Source: Gloeophyllum trabeum ATCC 11539
Lineage: Eukaryota; Basidiomycota; Agaricomycetes; Gloeophyllales; Gloeophyllaceae
DNA length: 64,000 bases
Direction of reading: 5' to 3'
NCBI RefSeq assembly: GCF_000344685.1
Contig: NW_006920418.1
Coordinates: forward strand, 1,171,714-1,235,713
Position 1 is the stretch's first letter; the number at the start of each line of letters is the position of its first letter. Under the pieces are notes generated by a model. It was not told the DNA's origin. It was given only the letters and a program-made list of their open reading frames with translations, and made no database searches. This document shows positions 49,573-59,515 of this stretch, one piece after another. The translations under genes and the position numbers were made by a program.

Positions 49573-49909
49573 GTCGCCCGTGTCAGATTGGAAGAGATAG
49601 AGAAGGCCTGAGCTGGACAAATCAGTTCTGTTTATACAGGCGCTATCGAACTTACTTACTCGACCAATGAGACTACGAACGTGCGCTATTTGCGTTATAG
49701 TTCGGCATGGCCATCAAGTCTCGTTCCCTCAGGGGCCTCATGCACAGCCACCCACTTCTTCCAGGACACGTGCTGCTTCCCCGCAGCGCCCCGATTGGCC
49801 CGGAAGCAAGTCCGCGTCGGGGCTCGACCGGCTAGCGCGCTTCCCGGGACCGGTCCTTCAATGGGCGTCCAGACGCTTATTACATTACAGCATGTATCAA
49901 CAACTCTAC
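49573..49909. promoter_or_regulatory. Short upstream region of VTC4
   Basis: About 340 bases between the VTC4 start and the stop of the O-methyltransferase gene on the same strand. It includes the VTC4 promoter. No gene. Confidence 0.5.
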
Positions 49910-50776
49910 TCAGTCCAGGCGGACGGCGTACATGAAGCCGTCATATCCTTTCTCTCCAACAGTCCCGATGGTCGTCGCATCCATGCCCTTGTCCTGCTTC
50001 ACCACCTCTAGCATCTCCCGAACACCGTTGATCCTAGGGTCGTCCTTGATTGCTAGATTGCTAACCCCGCCCCTTCTTATTACATTGTCCACAAACTGAT
50101 GCCACTAGGTGTTAATATCTTGATATCGTCATGGACAAGCGAGACGTACGACCACTCCCCCTTTCCTCATAAGGCTCCTACACCGCTTGAAATACGTAGG
50201 ATAATTGGGTTTATCGGCGTCCACAAAGATGAAGTCGAACAGTTCACTCGGGTCCATCTTGGCCAACGTATCGGTCGCGGCGCCAACCACGATCTTCACT
50301 TTCGAGGTCAGGTCCGCATGCTCCAGGTTCTGGCGAGCCACCTGTACAAACAAGTGAGGGGGGTTGCATTACGCATGCAACGCTGCTGGACCCTTACGTC
50401 TGCGTGCTTCTGCACGTACTCGCAGGTGATGAGCTCACCGCCTTCCGGAAGTGCGCGCGCCAGCCATATGGTGGAGTACCTGCATTCAAATACACCCTTG
50501 TGATTAACGAGGAACGTCAAGGAAGCGCATCTCCACGGACCCTCCTAATGTGCCTAGCTCTAAGATCCGCTTCGCCCCGACGGAAAGTGCAAGGAGCTTC
50601 AAGTATTTGCCCTGCGCAGGGGTTACAGCAATATCAGGCAATCCGTTCGCCTCGCTGTTGGCGAGGGCGTATTCCAGCGCCTCATCTGGCTCGAGAAGGA
50701 AGGACTTGTGGTATTCGTCTTCCCTCTTCCAGTCTTCGTACGTGGCTGGCGTGGCTGGATCGAACGGGCGCGACAT
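49910..50776 (-). CDS. SAM-dependent O-methyltransferase (class I, COMT/CCoAOMT-like)
   Basis: Small O-methyltransferase of PF01596. Starts MSRPFDPATPATYEDWKRED; then VTPAQGKYLKLLALSVGA and the SAM-binding RILELGTLGGYSTIWLARAL (spliced), ELITCEYVQKHAD, KVKIVVGAATDTL, and the metal/substrate block LFDFIFVDADKPNYPTYF, which carries the Asp used for the divalent cation. Next come VVVDNVIRRGGVSNLAIKD and the C-terminal EKGYDGFMYAVRLD. Two or three short introns. About 225-230 aa, typical for catechol- or flavonoid-type methyltransferases and for fungal members of unknown substrate. No biosynthetic partner genes lie nearby, so the substrate cannot be proposed. Confidence 0.9.
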
Positions 50777-51298
50777 GGTACGCGGCGGCTTTCCTGATGG
50801 GTATCGGTATCCGAATCGCAGCTGCGCTTCCCATCTTATCGTAGCGCCCTTGTTCTGTCATATAAACAGATATAGCCCTGAGTCTATTGTTGCTTCAAAG
50901 CTCGTATGACCACTGTGCAGGGCGTCCCGAGTAACTTCTGACCTTCCGTGGGCGGGCCGCTGCTTATGAAAGGACCCTAGACGGGTACATACTATCTGAA
51001 ACTCCCTTTATGGTGACGCGTAAGCCGCAGCGCAATATGAGGTACATTTCGAGATCTGTAACAAAGTGCAATTCGGAGAAGTTCAGACCAATCAAATTCC
51101 CGACGTTATCCCGCCGTCGAGTCCCGCGGGAATCCTGGCGTCCGGATTTCCGAATATTCTGACATGGACACGATACGCCCTACGAATTCTGCCATGATTG
51201 CGCGATGGTCGCCCTGACAAGTCCTAGTCAGCGTTGTGCCCGGTCCTTCATATAACCCTGAGGCAGCGGGTACGCGTGGAAGAGCAGAGCAGAGCTTC
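50777..51298. promoter_or_regulatory. Divergent promoter region
   Basis: About 520 bases between the O-methyltransferase (-) and mitochondrial carrier (+) starts. Confidence 0.5.
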
Positions 51299-52865
51299 AT
51301 GGCGTCCAGAACGGTCACATCGACTCCGGAAGAGAAGCTGGTGGTGCTCGAGAGTAGCACGTCGGCGTCTTCGCAGGGTGGGTCTCAGTATGGCTTGAAG
51401 TTCGCTGCAGCGGCGGTGAGCAGTAAGTGTTTTCGATGCTCCGTGGTGCTATGTGATGAAATGAGCGCACGGGAGCAGATATGGCTGCATCGGCTGTGAG
51501 CAACCCTGTGGATGTGTGAGCGCCAAGTTTTCTCTCCCATCGTGCTTCCGAAGTCTCATGGAATATTTCTCACCAGAATTAAAGTGAAGTGTGAATTTCG
51601 GGCTTTCGGGAGCTGCTACTCATACATTCGTCGCGTACCGTAGGTTCGTCAGCAACTCAAGACCGCAAGTGAGTTGCGTTCCTACATGGCTACCTACTCT
51701 CTTTCGCCCCGCCCGACGTTCTTACTTCACGCTCTCATTCAGCACCTGGAATTCGAGGCAATGCTTTCTGGACGGTGGGATATCAGATGGCGCGTACCGA
51801 AGGCGTTCTTAGCCTCGGTAGCGGCATGACCGCGAGCATGATGCGAGAAGTGGTCTACTCCGGCCTCAGGCTAGGAACATACGAGTACTTCAAAGACTCG
51901 TATGTTCGTGTTATGGTACAGGAGGTAGTTTGGTATGCCTGACGTTGCCCTGTTACAGGTTATACACTGCCGCAGGCGGGTCCTTGCCGAAGGAAGGTTT
52001 GACATTAAAGGTCCTTGCTGCGACAATAGCCGCCACAATAGGCTCGTAAGTAGATGATTTGATCACTGTTGGCAGTCCCTGACCATCAGGAAAGATTTGT
52101 CGCAAATCCCGCCGATCTAGCCAAAGGTCAGCATCTCCAAGCAATAAGTCTCAGCTCGTAGGAGCTGACATAGTGCAGTACGCATGCAGGCGTACTACCC
52201 TAACGGCAGCCCATACCGTAACGTATTCAATTGTTACGCCGCAGTCTGGCGGGAAGGCGCCACCAAAGAGGCATCTTCTCCCTTCTGGGGCGGCTTGCGC
52301 TCTCTATATCGCGGCGTAGACGCGACTACCGTCCGGGGAATCATACTCTCGACATCGCAGATATGCTCATACGACCAGGTGAAACAGTCTCTGAAGAAGC
52401 GCGGCATCATGGAGGAAGGTATTGGTCTGCATCTGACCGCTAGTCTTTTTGCTGGGTTAGTCCTTCCTGACAAGCCGGTATTGGCGAGAACCTAAGACAC
52501 AGTGATCCCGCAGACTTTTCTGTTCCATTACGTCCAACCCCGTCGGTAAGCCTATGCAGCTTCCTGTGCGCTTACCACCCGTCTGACGTCCTCGGCGTGG
52601 TTTAGACGTGGTGAAAGTGAGGGTCATGAATGACAAAGAACGTCGATATAAAGGCGTTGTCGACTGCGTGAGGTCAATCATGGTGAACGAGGGGCCTTTG
52701 GCATTTTTCAAGGGCTTTGGAATGTGCTGGGCGAGGGCAAGTGCACCATGGTCCTATAACCCGGACTGTTCTCCTGACATTCGACTGCAGCTCGGGGTAC
52801 ACACGATTGTCAGCTTCATCGCGTTCGAGCGAATACGAGGACTTTTAGGTATCAGTCCCATGTAG
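51299..52865 (+). CDS. Mitochondrial carrier family protein (dicarboxylate/UCP-like)
   Basis: Inner-membrane solute carrier with three mitochondrial-carrier repeats. Starts MASRTVTSTPEEKLVVLE; first helix YGLKFAAAAVSN then MAASAVSNPVDV. The first signature is completed by a 7-nt microexon: exon 51479-51515 ends GATGT, microexon 51577-51583 is AATTAAA, and exon 51644 opens GTTCGT, giving PVDVIKVRQQL. Repeat 2 uses a 32-nt exon (52095-52126) for FVANPADLAK, then VRMQAYYPNGSPYRNV. Repeat 3 has SNPVDVVKVRVMNDK and FFKGFGMCWARLGVH. All three P-x-D-x-x-K signatures are therefore intact and each is split by an intron. The C-terminus is AFERIRGLLGISPM. The GLRLGTYEYFKDS and VRGIILSTSQICSYDQVK phrases resemble the UCP/dicarboxylate branch, but substrate is inference. 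Confidence 0.88.
51577..51583 (+). other. 7-nt microexon of the mitochondrial carrier gene
   Basis: AATTAAA, flanked by caccag before and gtgaag after. It supplies the last base of Val, then Ile and Lys of the first carrier signature. Introns of 61 nt (51516-51576) and 60 nt (51584-51643) surround it. Confidence 0.82.
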
Positions 52866-53060
52866 AGCATGCGGTACAGGGTGATGACCATGTCCAAATT
52901 CTACGGGTCTCTCCTCCAACGCCCATTCCTATATAACAGCTAAAGATTCCTGTATACACCACATATCTTCCCCTTAATCTAGCACATGAGAAGAGCGGAT
53001 GGGCTGCACATTTTACGGTGTCAGTGTGGCCCATGAGCTACTCGAGACCCTCTAGAGTCT
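52866..53060. other. Convergent intergenic region
   Basis: Under 200 bases between the carrier stop and the APC6 stop. Nothing else seen. Confidence 0.6.
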
Positions 53061-55888
53061 TCAGCCCATGCTCATCTCCTCATCAGCAGCGTCCGAGTAT
53101 TGTGAAGTGGAGGATTGCATCATTCGCGGGGCACCGGGGAATTTTGCTAGAAGTCTCCCAGGTCCCATTTCCATGTTCATCTCCAGCGCCATATTAAGCA
53201 GTTCCAGAACGAAAGGATTCATGGGGTCAATGCTCAACGCCTACATTGGTGCTTAGCCGACAGAGTTCGGGAGCGTAGTAGTAGATCTACTTACTTCGTG
53301 ATAACGAACGATGGCTTGGTCCATGTCACCCAAAAGATGTTGGGTTAAGCCCAGGAATGAAAACGCTGCAGCAGATCGAGAGTCTACCCGGATGGCGTTT
53401 TCGTACGCGGTGCTCGCCTCCTCATAGCGTCTATGAACGAAACTTGAGACCCAATGGTTGTTCTGAAACATCGTCCACTCACTTTAGTTTCCGGTAGCTG
53501 GTACCAAGATTAATGTATGTCGAGAGCCAAGTTTCCTGAGCACTCTGCGTGCCTCCCGCTAATTCTATGGCTCTGCTGAAGAGAGTTACCGCTTCCTCGT
53601 AGCTACATCAAGACATAAGGGAAAGAAGGAGCGTATTGACGAATAGCACGTACTTGCCCAGGTTGAACATCACGATACCACGCTCGTTCAGTGTTAGCGG
53701 GTCACTATCGCAGATATCATACGCTGCATTCAGTGTCTCGGCGGCGAGCTGGTGCGCCAAGGTCAAGTACTCCATGCCAGCGAACGTAAGCGGCAAGTGC
53801 GATCTACGACACGGTCAGTCATCATTTACGACGATCCCTAAGTGTTTGCTTGAGTCAAGGCTGGCGTACCCAGGATATAACCTTGCACATGTCGAATAGG
53901 CTGTTATGGCGGCATCGTGCTCCCCCTCGAGAGCATAGGAGTGACCGAATGCTATCCACGCCGGAGAGAACCTCGGGTCCATGAGAGATGCTTTCCTGAT
54001 ACGATACCATTAGCTCAGGCAGTCACGAATCTCGGGCAAATGTTCAACAAACCCAAAGTACTGGCGTGCATCTTTGTACTGGGAAGAGCTCAAATACCAT
54101 ACACCCACTGCGTACCAGCTAATCGCGTTCTCAGGCTCTTTCCTCACCAAGTCGTGCGCAAGAACGAATAGCTTCGAGCGTAGATATCGGAGGTGGTACA
54201 TGCAAGCAATATGCAGCGGCATGGTAGGCTCATGAATTGACGTTAAATCTAGGATTCTACGAGATAATCAGTCCATCTGCAGCGGCGGGGTGAATAAACT
54301 ATGCCGCCCACCTGCTGGTTATGGCGAAGCAATCAGCCCAGCGGAATTGTGCGTAGGCCTGGTCTGCGAAGGCGAACAAGACATCCGGATTATCCGTTAG
54401 GGCGTACTCTTGTGATAATCGTCGTAACACGGTCGTTTGCTCCTCTGCATGCTTATACTTTCGAAGGCGTGAGAGATACATCAGACGGACGAACTCGGCG
54501 TCTTCTTGCGCTTGCTCCTGGTATGGTAGAGCCTGCACAAATTCCCATTCTTCGAGACATTATCAGGACCGCCACGATATATCCGAGTAACATGGAGCCA
54601 CCTTCATCCGGAGTCATCATTTGAGAGGCTGCAAGCCGATTAAGCGCTTCATAGCACTTGACGTCCAATGTGAGCGCCTCCATAAAGCAATGTTTTGCTT
54701 TCTCGTGCCGATTATGCTTCTGCATCAAAACACCTCGAAGGTAGCACATGGAGGCTTCGACCTGGTTGGCAGGATAAGTGAATTATCTCAATAGGCGTTC
54801 GTGACCAGTTACCTTAATTCCGCTATCGACGTCAGGCGCTCTTGTTTGATCTGTCTAACGTGTCAATAGAACGAATGATAAGGCTGGGAGTAACGTACCT
54901 GCTGATTTGAAAGGATTTGACTCTCCCAGCATTTCTATAGCCGCCTGCCACTTTCCCTGTTCGACCTGAAAGAATCGTAAGAAATTGCCCGACACCGCAA
55001 CTAGTCTTTCGTTGTCCTTACCTGGCATTGAGCCGCTAAGTAGCGGCAAGCGACGCTCATGTCAACTAATCTCGACACGTTCGAACGACCCTGGGCGGTC
55101 ACATCTATCATGCCCGCTGGTAGCCTGCCGGGTACGACAGGACCCATATGTTCTTTCTCTTTGCCCTTCCCCTTAAGGTTGGCAGCCGAAGCATGGAACG
55201 GATGAGGGTATGGAGTGTTAAAGTCCTGTAGCGGATATGGATGGTTACCCATAGCTGGACGCCCATGTGCCCCACCCTCGTCGGGGCGTACGGGGAAGGG
55301 CCTTGTTAGGAGGGTTTCAGCACGAGAGAATTGATCTCCCATAAAATACACTTGAGCGAGCCAGAAGGCATCATTGGGATCCTCTGTTGAAGGCGAACAC
55401 GAGGAAGTTACAGTTCAGACGAACAAGACATTAGTCAGACGCCACATACCCGTCCAGCTGAGGACCTTATCACCCCAGAATATCGCAGTGTCGTAGAGAT
55501 GTTGCATCATGGCGTCGTGTCGCCACAGTCTCATACGATCGACCATACCCCACCCCTCGTCCTCCTCATCATCATCCTCTTCCCCATTTTGATTATCTTG
55601 AAACCCATCGGTGGTGTCGTTGGCTAGAGGGTGCTGTCGACTGATACTTCCCTTATTTTTCCGGTGGTGGCGGGGGGACGGACGAGGTGATGTGCTCCAC
55701 ACCGAGCGGCTAGGATCTAGAGCCGTAGCACGGCGTTTCCTCGAGGTCATGAAAGTATCCACTAGGCGTTGCGGCCCAAAAGACACGGATGCATTGATCG
55801 AGTCACGTCGCCTGGATGATGTTGGTGAAGGGAGATGCAGCATAGACTGTGGCTCGAACTGCGATTGACGCGGCGGCGTAGAAGTCAT
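53061..55888 (-). CDS. Anaphase-promoting complex subunit Cdc16/APC6 (TPR protein)
   Basis: Core TPR subunit of the APC/C ubiquitin ligase, which drives mitotic exit by marking cyclins and securin. After a disordered start ([20 protein letters not shown], with an acidic run near 55560) come [20 protein letters not shown] and [12 protein letters not shown]. Tandem TPRs follow: [119 protein letters not shown] and [20 protein letters not shown]. The last exon ends [14 protein letters not shown]. The order and the [10 protein letters not shown]...EGEHDAAI phrase are diagnostic of Cdc16/Cut9. More than ten introns; about 650-700 aa. Confidence 0.92.
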
Positions 55889-56882
55889 GAGGTGCGGCTT
55901 TTCGAGAACGACCCGTGCGAAGTTAGGTTAGAGACTGAACAAGGCCGCGTAACAGTTGCAAATGCAAAGTTGGTTGGAATAGTTTGAAGGAACGCGATAG
56001 TAGGACGCGGTGGATAAAGACAAGCAGCGTCGAGCAGTCACTTCGGAGAAGAACGCGAGCCTCAGCCTGAGGATGGACGAGCGCGCCTTCGCAGTCACAT
56101 GACTGATGATCACATGATAAGAATATATTTAGCATCTCATCGATGTCTTTTGACCTCTTTTGACTCGAGCCTCTCGCACAGAAACTTTTGCAGAAATTTC
56201 TGCGCTCTACTTCAGTCTGGTGCATATGAATCATATCGCCTTCCCAATTATCACTGTGTGGGTATTCTTTTTATGTTTATGAACCTCTCCTGTAGCGTCC
56301 TGCACGCGGCCTTGAGCACTTGCGACTGCCTCAGGAGCATAGGGTAGTTCCTCTGAGCGGGTTACCTTCCGAGATTGGTGGTGATCATAGGCTATTGAGA
56401 GTACGTATCACTCGCTTTGCTCTATGGTGGCCGGTTTCAGGCTAACACGCGTCCTCGCTGCAGGTATATGTACAGCGCACAGCACTCAATACTGTACCCT
56501 ATCATAGAATGCCATCCTGGTGAAGTTACATGATCCGTGCACTGGCATTATCACGCAGGCATACTGCCCTGGGTCGGACAAAGTGGAAGAAGGTCCGCTG
56601 GATCGATTACTATGAACGGATGACTATAGTACGTACATCGGACGAATGAAACGAACAGACGCTGATGTTACATGGTATGATACAGGTACAACATCGAAAT
56701 AAATTCCTATACCGAAATAAAGTAGGCGCGGAAAATGTCTCCAGAGATAATATCAAAGTGATAATAAAATCAAGACTCATCCATGACGTCCAAAGGGAAC
56801 TACACCCGGTCCTGCGACCGTCAGCATAACTAGACAATATATCGAAGGTCTGAGGAATACTGACCAGGTATGAAGAAGTCGG
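55889..56882. other. Intergenic region
   Basis: About 1 kb upstream of APC6 and downstream of MAF1. It holds the APC6 promoter; no gene recognised. Confidence 0.5.
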
Positions 56883-57956
56883 TCATATTCTCAGCCCCAT
56901 GGCCCTGGCACCGGCACCAACGGAGCCTTCCCAACCGAGGAACCGCTCAGCACTATGCTTCTCCGACACGCTCGACATCCCTTCGCTTTCTTCAGTGAAC
57001 CATCCATGACCCTTGGTGCGTGACCAGACTGATATGAACAGTATGCGTTTCAGCTTCCGGTTCAAGAAGAACCAATGCGAGCTCCAGAGGAGAGTGCCCC
57101 GGCGCCTCAGGCGGACATGCGTAAGGCCCTTAGACCAAGGATCGTCTGCACCGTCCGTGTCCGACGACTTCTTTCTGAGATTAGGCCACGCGGATCTGTA
57201 CGGCTTCGCCTCGTCGACGTCATAGTCATCAAACTGGAAGGTGGTCTCTTCGTCGGAAGATGATACCTCTTCGTCCCCTATTGACGCGATGTCATCTCCG
57301 TCGTCAGAGAAATCGTTGGCATGGGGGTCTGACTCGATGTCTGGCACAAAGGAGAAGACTTCGCAATCTGCTAAGCCGATTACATCGTCCAGTATGCGAT
57401 AAAGAGAAGGGTGCGTTCCGGTCATCGCTTGGGGTGGAGCATATCTGAGTAGGACATGGTTTATGGGGGAAGAAGAGGTGGGCGTCGACGAGGGGAAGAG
57501 GTCCGGCGAGGTAGGCGGATAGGAAGAGTACGTCCGTGGAGCCCGCATGCCCCCTCTTTGTGGGGCGACGAGCGTTGTGCTGAGGGCGTTCAGCACACTT
57601 GCTCCGCTTTCCTCCTTGTTGAAATGGGCGGGGCGGACATCGGAGAACTCATGGTCTGGAAATGCGACGTTGAGGGTGGCTATGAGGAGATACAGTGTCT
57701 TCCTAGAGGAGTGTTTATCGAAAGGGCCGAACGGGGTTGTTTCAGCCTCGCGGTCTATGGCCATCCACGATGGCAGGGGAGGGGAACTCGATACTTCGTC
57801 GTTGTACGCGTTCTCCAGGGACCTGAAGAGTTTCTTGTCTCTCTTGATGTTCTTGCAGCTGTACGCTTCGATGCGCGTATGAACGGAGCATTCGGGCCCC
57901 TCGTGCGTCAGAGCCTGAGCCAGCCGCTGCAACTCGGGATATTCGATGTATTTCAT
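56883..57956 (-). CDS. MAF1: MAF1, repressor of RNA polymerase III
   Basis: Nutrient- and TOR-regulated repressor of RNA polymerase III. I start at MKYIEYPELQRLAQAL (57956), which matches the family N-terminus; the frame stays open upstream to 58100, but that stretch has no family similarity. Box A continues with CSVHTRIEAYSCKNIKRDKK. The middle has RKTLYLLIATLNVAFPDHEF. A long Ser/Pro/Asp-rich insert (about residues 145-270) precedes SLYRILDDVIGLADCEVFSF. The C box is RGTLLWSSHWFFLNRKLKRI and LFISVW. The protein ends GARAMGLRI. Acidic serine stretches (VSSSDEETTFQFDD) may be kinase sites. The coding region is free of introns in this reading, which is unusual for this window. About 357 aa. 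Confidence 0.9.
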   Translation of the reverse strand: MKYIEYPELQRLAQALTHEGPECSVHTRIEAYSCKNIKRDKKLFRSLENAYNDEVSSSPPLPSWMAIDREAETTPFGPFDKHSSRKTLYLLIATLNVAFPDHEFSDVRPAHFNKEESGASVLNALSTTLVAPQRGGMRAPRTYSSYPPTSPDLFPSSTPTSSSPINHVLLRYAPPQAMTGTHPSLYRILDDVIGLADCEVFSFVPDIESDPHANDFSDDGDDIASIGDEEVSSSDEETTFQFDDYDVDEAKPYRSAWPNLRKKSSDTDGADDPWSKGLTHVRLRRRGTLLWSSHWFFLNRKLKRILFISVWSRTKGHGWFTEESEGMSSVSEKHSAERFLGWEGSVGAGARAMGLRI

Positions 57957-58833
57957 GTTCCGTAGAGGCTGATCGCGATGCCTGTGGCAGGACGGAGGTA
58001 TCGCCTTGTCTTGAAGAGGGGCCACCCGGACTCCCTTTGTTGCTGTATCGAAGCGGGGCGGCTGGTGTTGAATTGCCTCATTCCGTGCCCGACGCAGCAC
58101 CGTCCGGCCGCTGCGGGGACGCGGAGACCATTATGGTCCCCGGATATATCATGTTGGTCCAGGCTCGGCCCTCTCTTCTTGGCCACCCACAGCCACTGGC
58201 GCGACGAGATCATGATCAACTTCTCTTTGCATTCGGAGTCTCGGAGAGTCAACACACGGGTTTAATCTATCAGGGCTGTTGAGCTCACCATCCAGCGTGG
58301 CTCTGGAATGACACACTCCCCATGGCCAGATGTACCGGCGTTATCCATTGCATATCCTGTCAAAGAATTTAACGCCCAGCATCAGATTCTGTCGGGTTTG
58401 GATGGATTATGATATCGCACACTGACTGCCTGCGTGGCGAGCCCGCCATTCATGCTTTCTGAAGACGATGCAAGGGCAAGTGTGTGAGAATAGGTGTTTT
58501 GGATGGAAACCATTCAGGTCCTGAACTCCCCTCAGCCTCTGTTTGGCCAGGTGATTACTCGCACATACACCCTGACATGGTTCCTGCCTAGGTCGTTATG
58601 TATCGCTGGAACCTGCAGGTGATAGTTCTTGCCTGACAGCGCATGCTAACCTTCGATGAATACAGTCCTTGCTGATGACATGCTCTTAGATCCATGCTGC
58701 CCTCAAGGGGATTCGGCGAGTGCCATGACCTCGCTACTGCTGAAGAATTATCCAAGTCCCGTTTTACGGGACTGGCCGCTCTGAGATTATAGGCACTACG
58801 GAAGCATCAAGCTACATGTACTGGTAATATCCA
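57957..58833. other. Intergenic region
   Basis: About 880 bases between MAF1 and the hypothetical gene on the same strand, including the MAF1 promoter. No supportable gene. Confidence 0.5.
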
Positions 58834-59515
58834 TTACTCCCTTCGCCATTCTGTCCATTCTGATACTGGTTTTGGTAGCCCACTGGCTGCCTGTACATAG
58901 CCGCAGGGGAGGTTGGGATCCCTAGGAAGTCTGGGAAAGCCGAGTTCAAGAAAATTGCCCCGACGAGCAGTGCGCTCGACGAGGGGTTTGGATATATCAG
59001 GATACCAGCACCAGGCAGCCTCGGGGAGTTCCATGGCGCATAGGCGACCTAGATCCGAGCGTGAAACAATGATATGGTTATCGAGCCAGGACCTGAAGCG
59101 TACCATCTGATTTTGCGCCAACATCCGGGAGAACGATCGGAAAGTGGCCTCATTGGCCCTGTTATCGTTGGCATAGTCCAGGCGATCTGGCATGAACATG
59201 CAGAGCGATGGCGTGTGTCGCTGAACCCAAGAGGTGACTTCAGAGAGTGCCACTCGGTCGGTGTTGTGCACGAAGAAATTGGTGGGCCAAAGGTCCGCAC
59301 GACTGCGGGGATATGAGTAAGTATCGGTGATCGGTTCGATCGAGGGAAGCGACTGACTTGTCTCCGTCGGTCTCCGCAGCGCTGACATATATTACTGTCG
59401 GGTTGGACGGATCAGACGCAATGGTGAACGTCCCCCGCCATGGCTTCGACTGCGAAATCTGGGCCGCTGGGGGAGGCACTATGGACTCGAGGTGAGCTGG
59501 AAGACGAAGGGCCAT
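58834..59515 (-). CDS. Hypothetical protein, 208 aa
   Basis: Not recognised. Exon 1 (59515-59358) starts MALRLPAHLESIVPPPAAQ and ends VSAAETDGDN; a 55-nt intron (GTCAGT..CCGCAG) leads to exon 2 (59302-58834), beginning RADLWPTNFFVHNTDRVAL. The combined length is 627 nt, exactly 208 codons plus stop. The interior is rich in Trp, Arg and Asn (TSWVQRHTPSLCMF, LDYANDNRANEATFRSFSRM, ELPEAAWCWYPDISKP), and the end is SEWTEWRRE. There is no signal peptide, membrane helix or Cys pattern. The clean splice and the even amino-acid composition support a real gene. It sits at the edge of a gene-poor stretch. Confidence 0.55.

Noticed and set aside
51591..51812. GTG-started frame NFGLSGAATHTF resembling a carrier helix
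   Set aside because: It is closed upstream by TGA and lies inside the 60-nt intron after the microexon. The similarity is by chance.
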